Positions 29,981-29,989 of a DNA stretch of 29,989 nucleotides are shown in pieces. Position numbers and translations under genes: made by a program. This stretch comes from Methanomassiliicoccales archaeon. Its GTDB lineage: Archaea > Thermoplasmatota > Thermoplasmata > Methanomassiliicoccales > UBA472. Position 1 is the stretch's first letter. Each line of letters starts with the position of its first letter. The stretch lies in NCBI GenBank assembly GCA_028679935.1, contig JAJRAL010000231.1, forward strand, positions 1 to 29,989. Reading direction: 5' to 3'. Under the pieces are notes generated by a model. That model saw only the letters and a program-made list of their open reading frames with translations, ran no database searches and was not told where the DNA came from.

Positions 29981-29989
29981 ATTTAAACA
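29981..29989 (-). promoter_or_regulatory. TATA-like box for the TRAM gene
   Basis: TGTTTAAAT on the minus strand at the right edge of the window, 25-33 bp before the TRAM ATG. Confidence 0.5.

Noticed and set aside
1..29989. CRISPR arrays, insertion sequences, integrase or toxin-antitoxin genes
   Set aside because: No regularly spaced repeats, transposase motifs (DDE or HUH) or paired small toxin genes were seen; the longest exact repeat noticed is 14 bp.

Overview
The window looks like chromosomal DNA of a GC-rich archaeon, most likely an uncultured member of the Thermoplasmatota or a nearby euryarchaeal lineage. The archaeal signs are an archaeal-type S-adenosylmethionine synthetase, a 2-Cys peroxiredoxin of the Aeropyrum type, a stand-alone TRAM protein, an XRE-CBS regulator, a DUF4443-like winged-helix protein, and A/T-rich TATA-like boxes about 25-30 bp upstream of many start codons, which predicts leaderless or short-leader mRNAs. 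Genes inside operons often carry GGAGG or GGTGATC ribosome-binding sites and several use TTG or GTG starts. The lineage is an inference: there is no rRNA, tRNA or methanogenesis marker to settle it.

Layout. 1-2460: ABC exporter operon (truncated FtsX-like permease, LolD/MacB-type ATPase, second FtsX-like permease). 2527-4108: small proteins (DUF4418 membrane protein, an internally duplicated 63-aa protein, a double zinc ribbon, a duplicated C2H2-like zinc-finger protein). 4109-7958 (minus): succinate dehydrogenase/fumarate reductase A and B subunits translationally coupled to an aspartase-like lyase, with no membrane-anchor gene. 8031-9723 (minus): a compact Ku plus LigD-type DNA ligase operon (non-homologous end joining). 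9824-10405: DUF998 membrane protein. 10425-13463 (minus): small cysteine protein, thioredoxin-like protein, degenerate EF-Tu/SelB-like pseudo-GTPase, PEBP-family protein, AlkD-like HEAT protein. 13588-14256: peroxiredoxin with a bacterial-looking terminator.

14299-18327 (minus) is the most unusual block: a five-gene operon encoding a helical protein, an SPFH protein with three C-terminal zinc ribbons, two membrane proteins with N-terminal zinc ribbons, and a smaller soluble relative. It resembles the pspA-ydjG-ydjH-ydjI envelope-stress operon of Bacillus subtilis, with the PspA position taken by a different helical protein.

18502-29989: homoserine dehydrogenase; an FMN-binding glutamate-synthase-like protein behind a promoter with paired inverted repeats; a roughly 300-bp spacer with a possible 26-codon ORF or small RNA; a YyaL/SPATA20-like thioredoxin-domain protein; a winged-helix protein; SAM synthetase divergent from an XRE-CBS regulator; RNase Z; an MFS transporter; a small zinc protein; a UspA protein; ribulose-phosphate 3-epimerase; a 56-aa membrane peptide; and a TRAM protein. 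Much of this is core metabolism (methionine/SAM, pentose phosphate, C4-dicarboxylates), interleaved with stress and repair modules.
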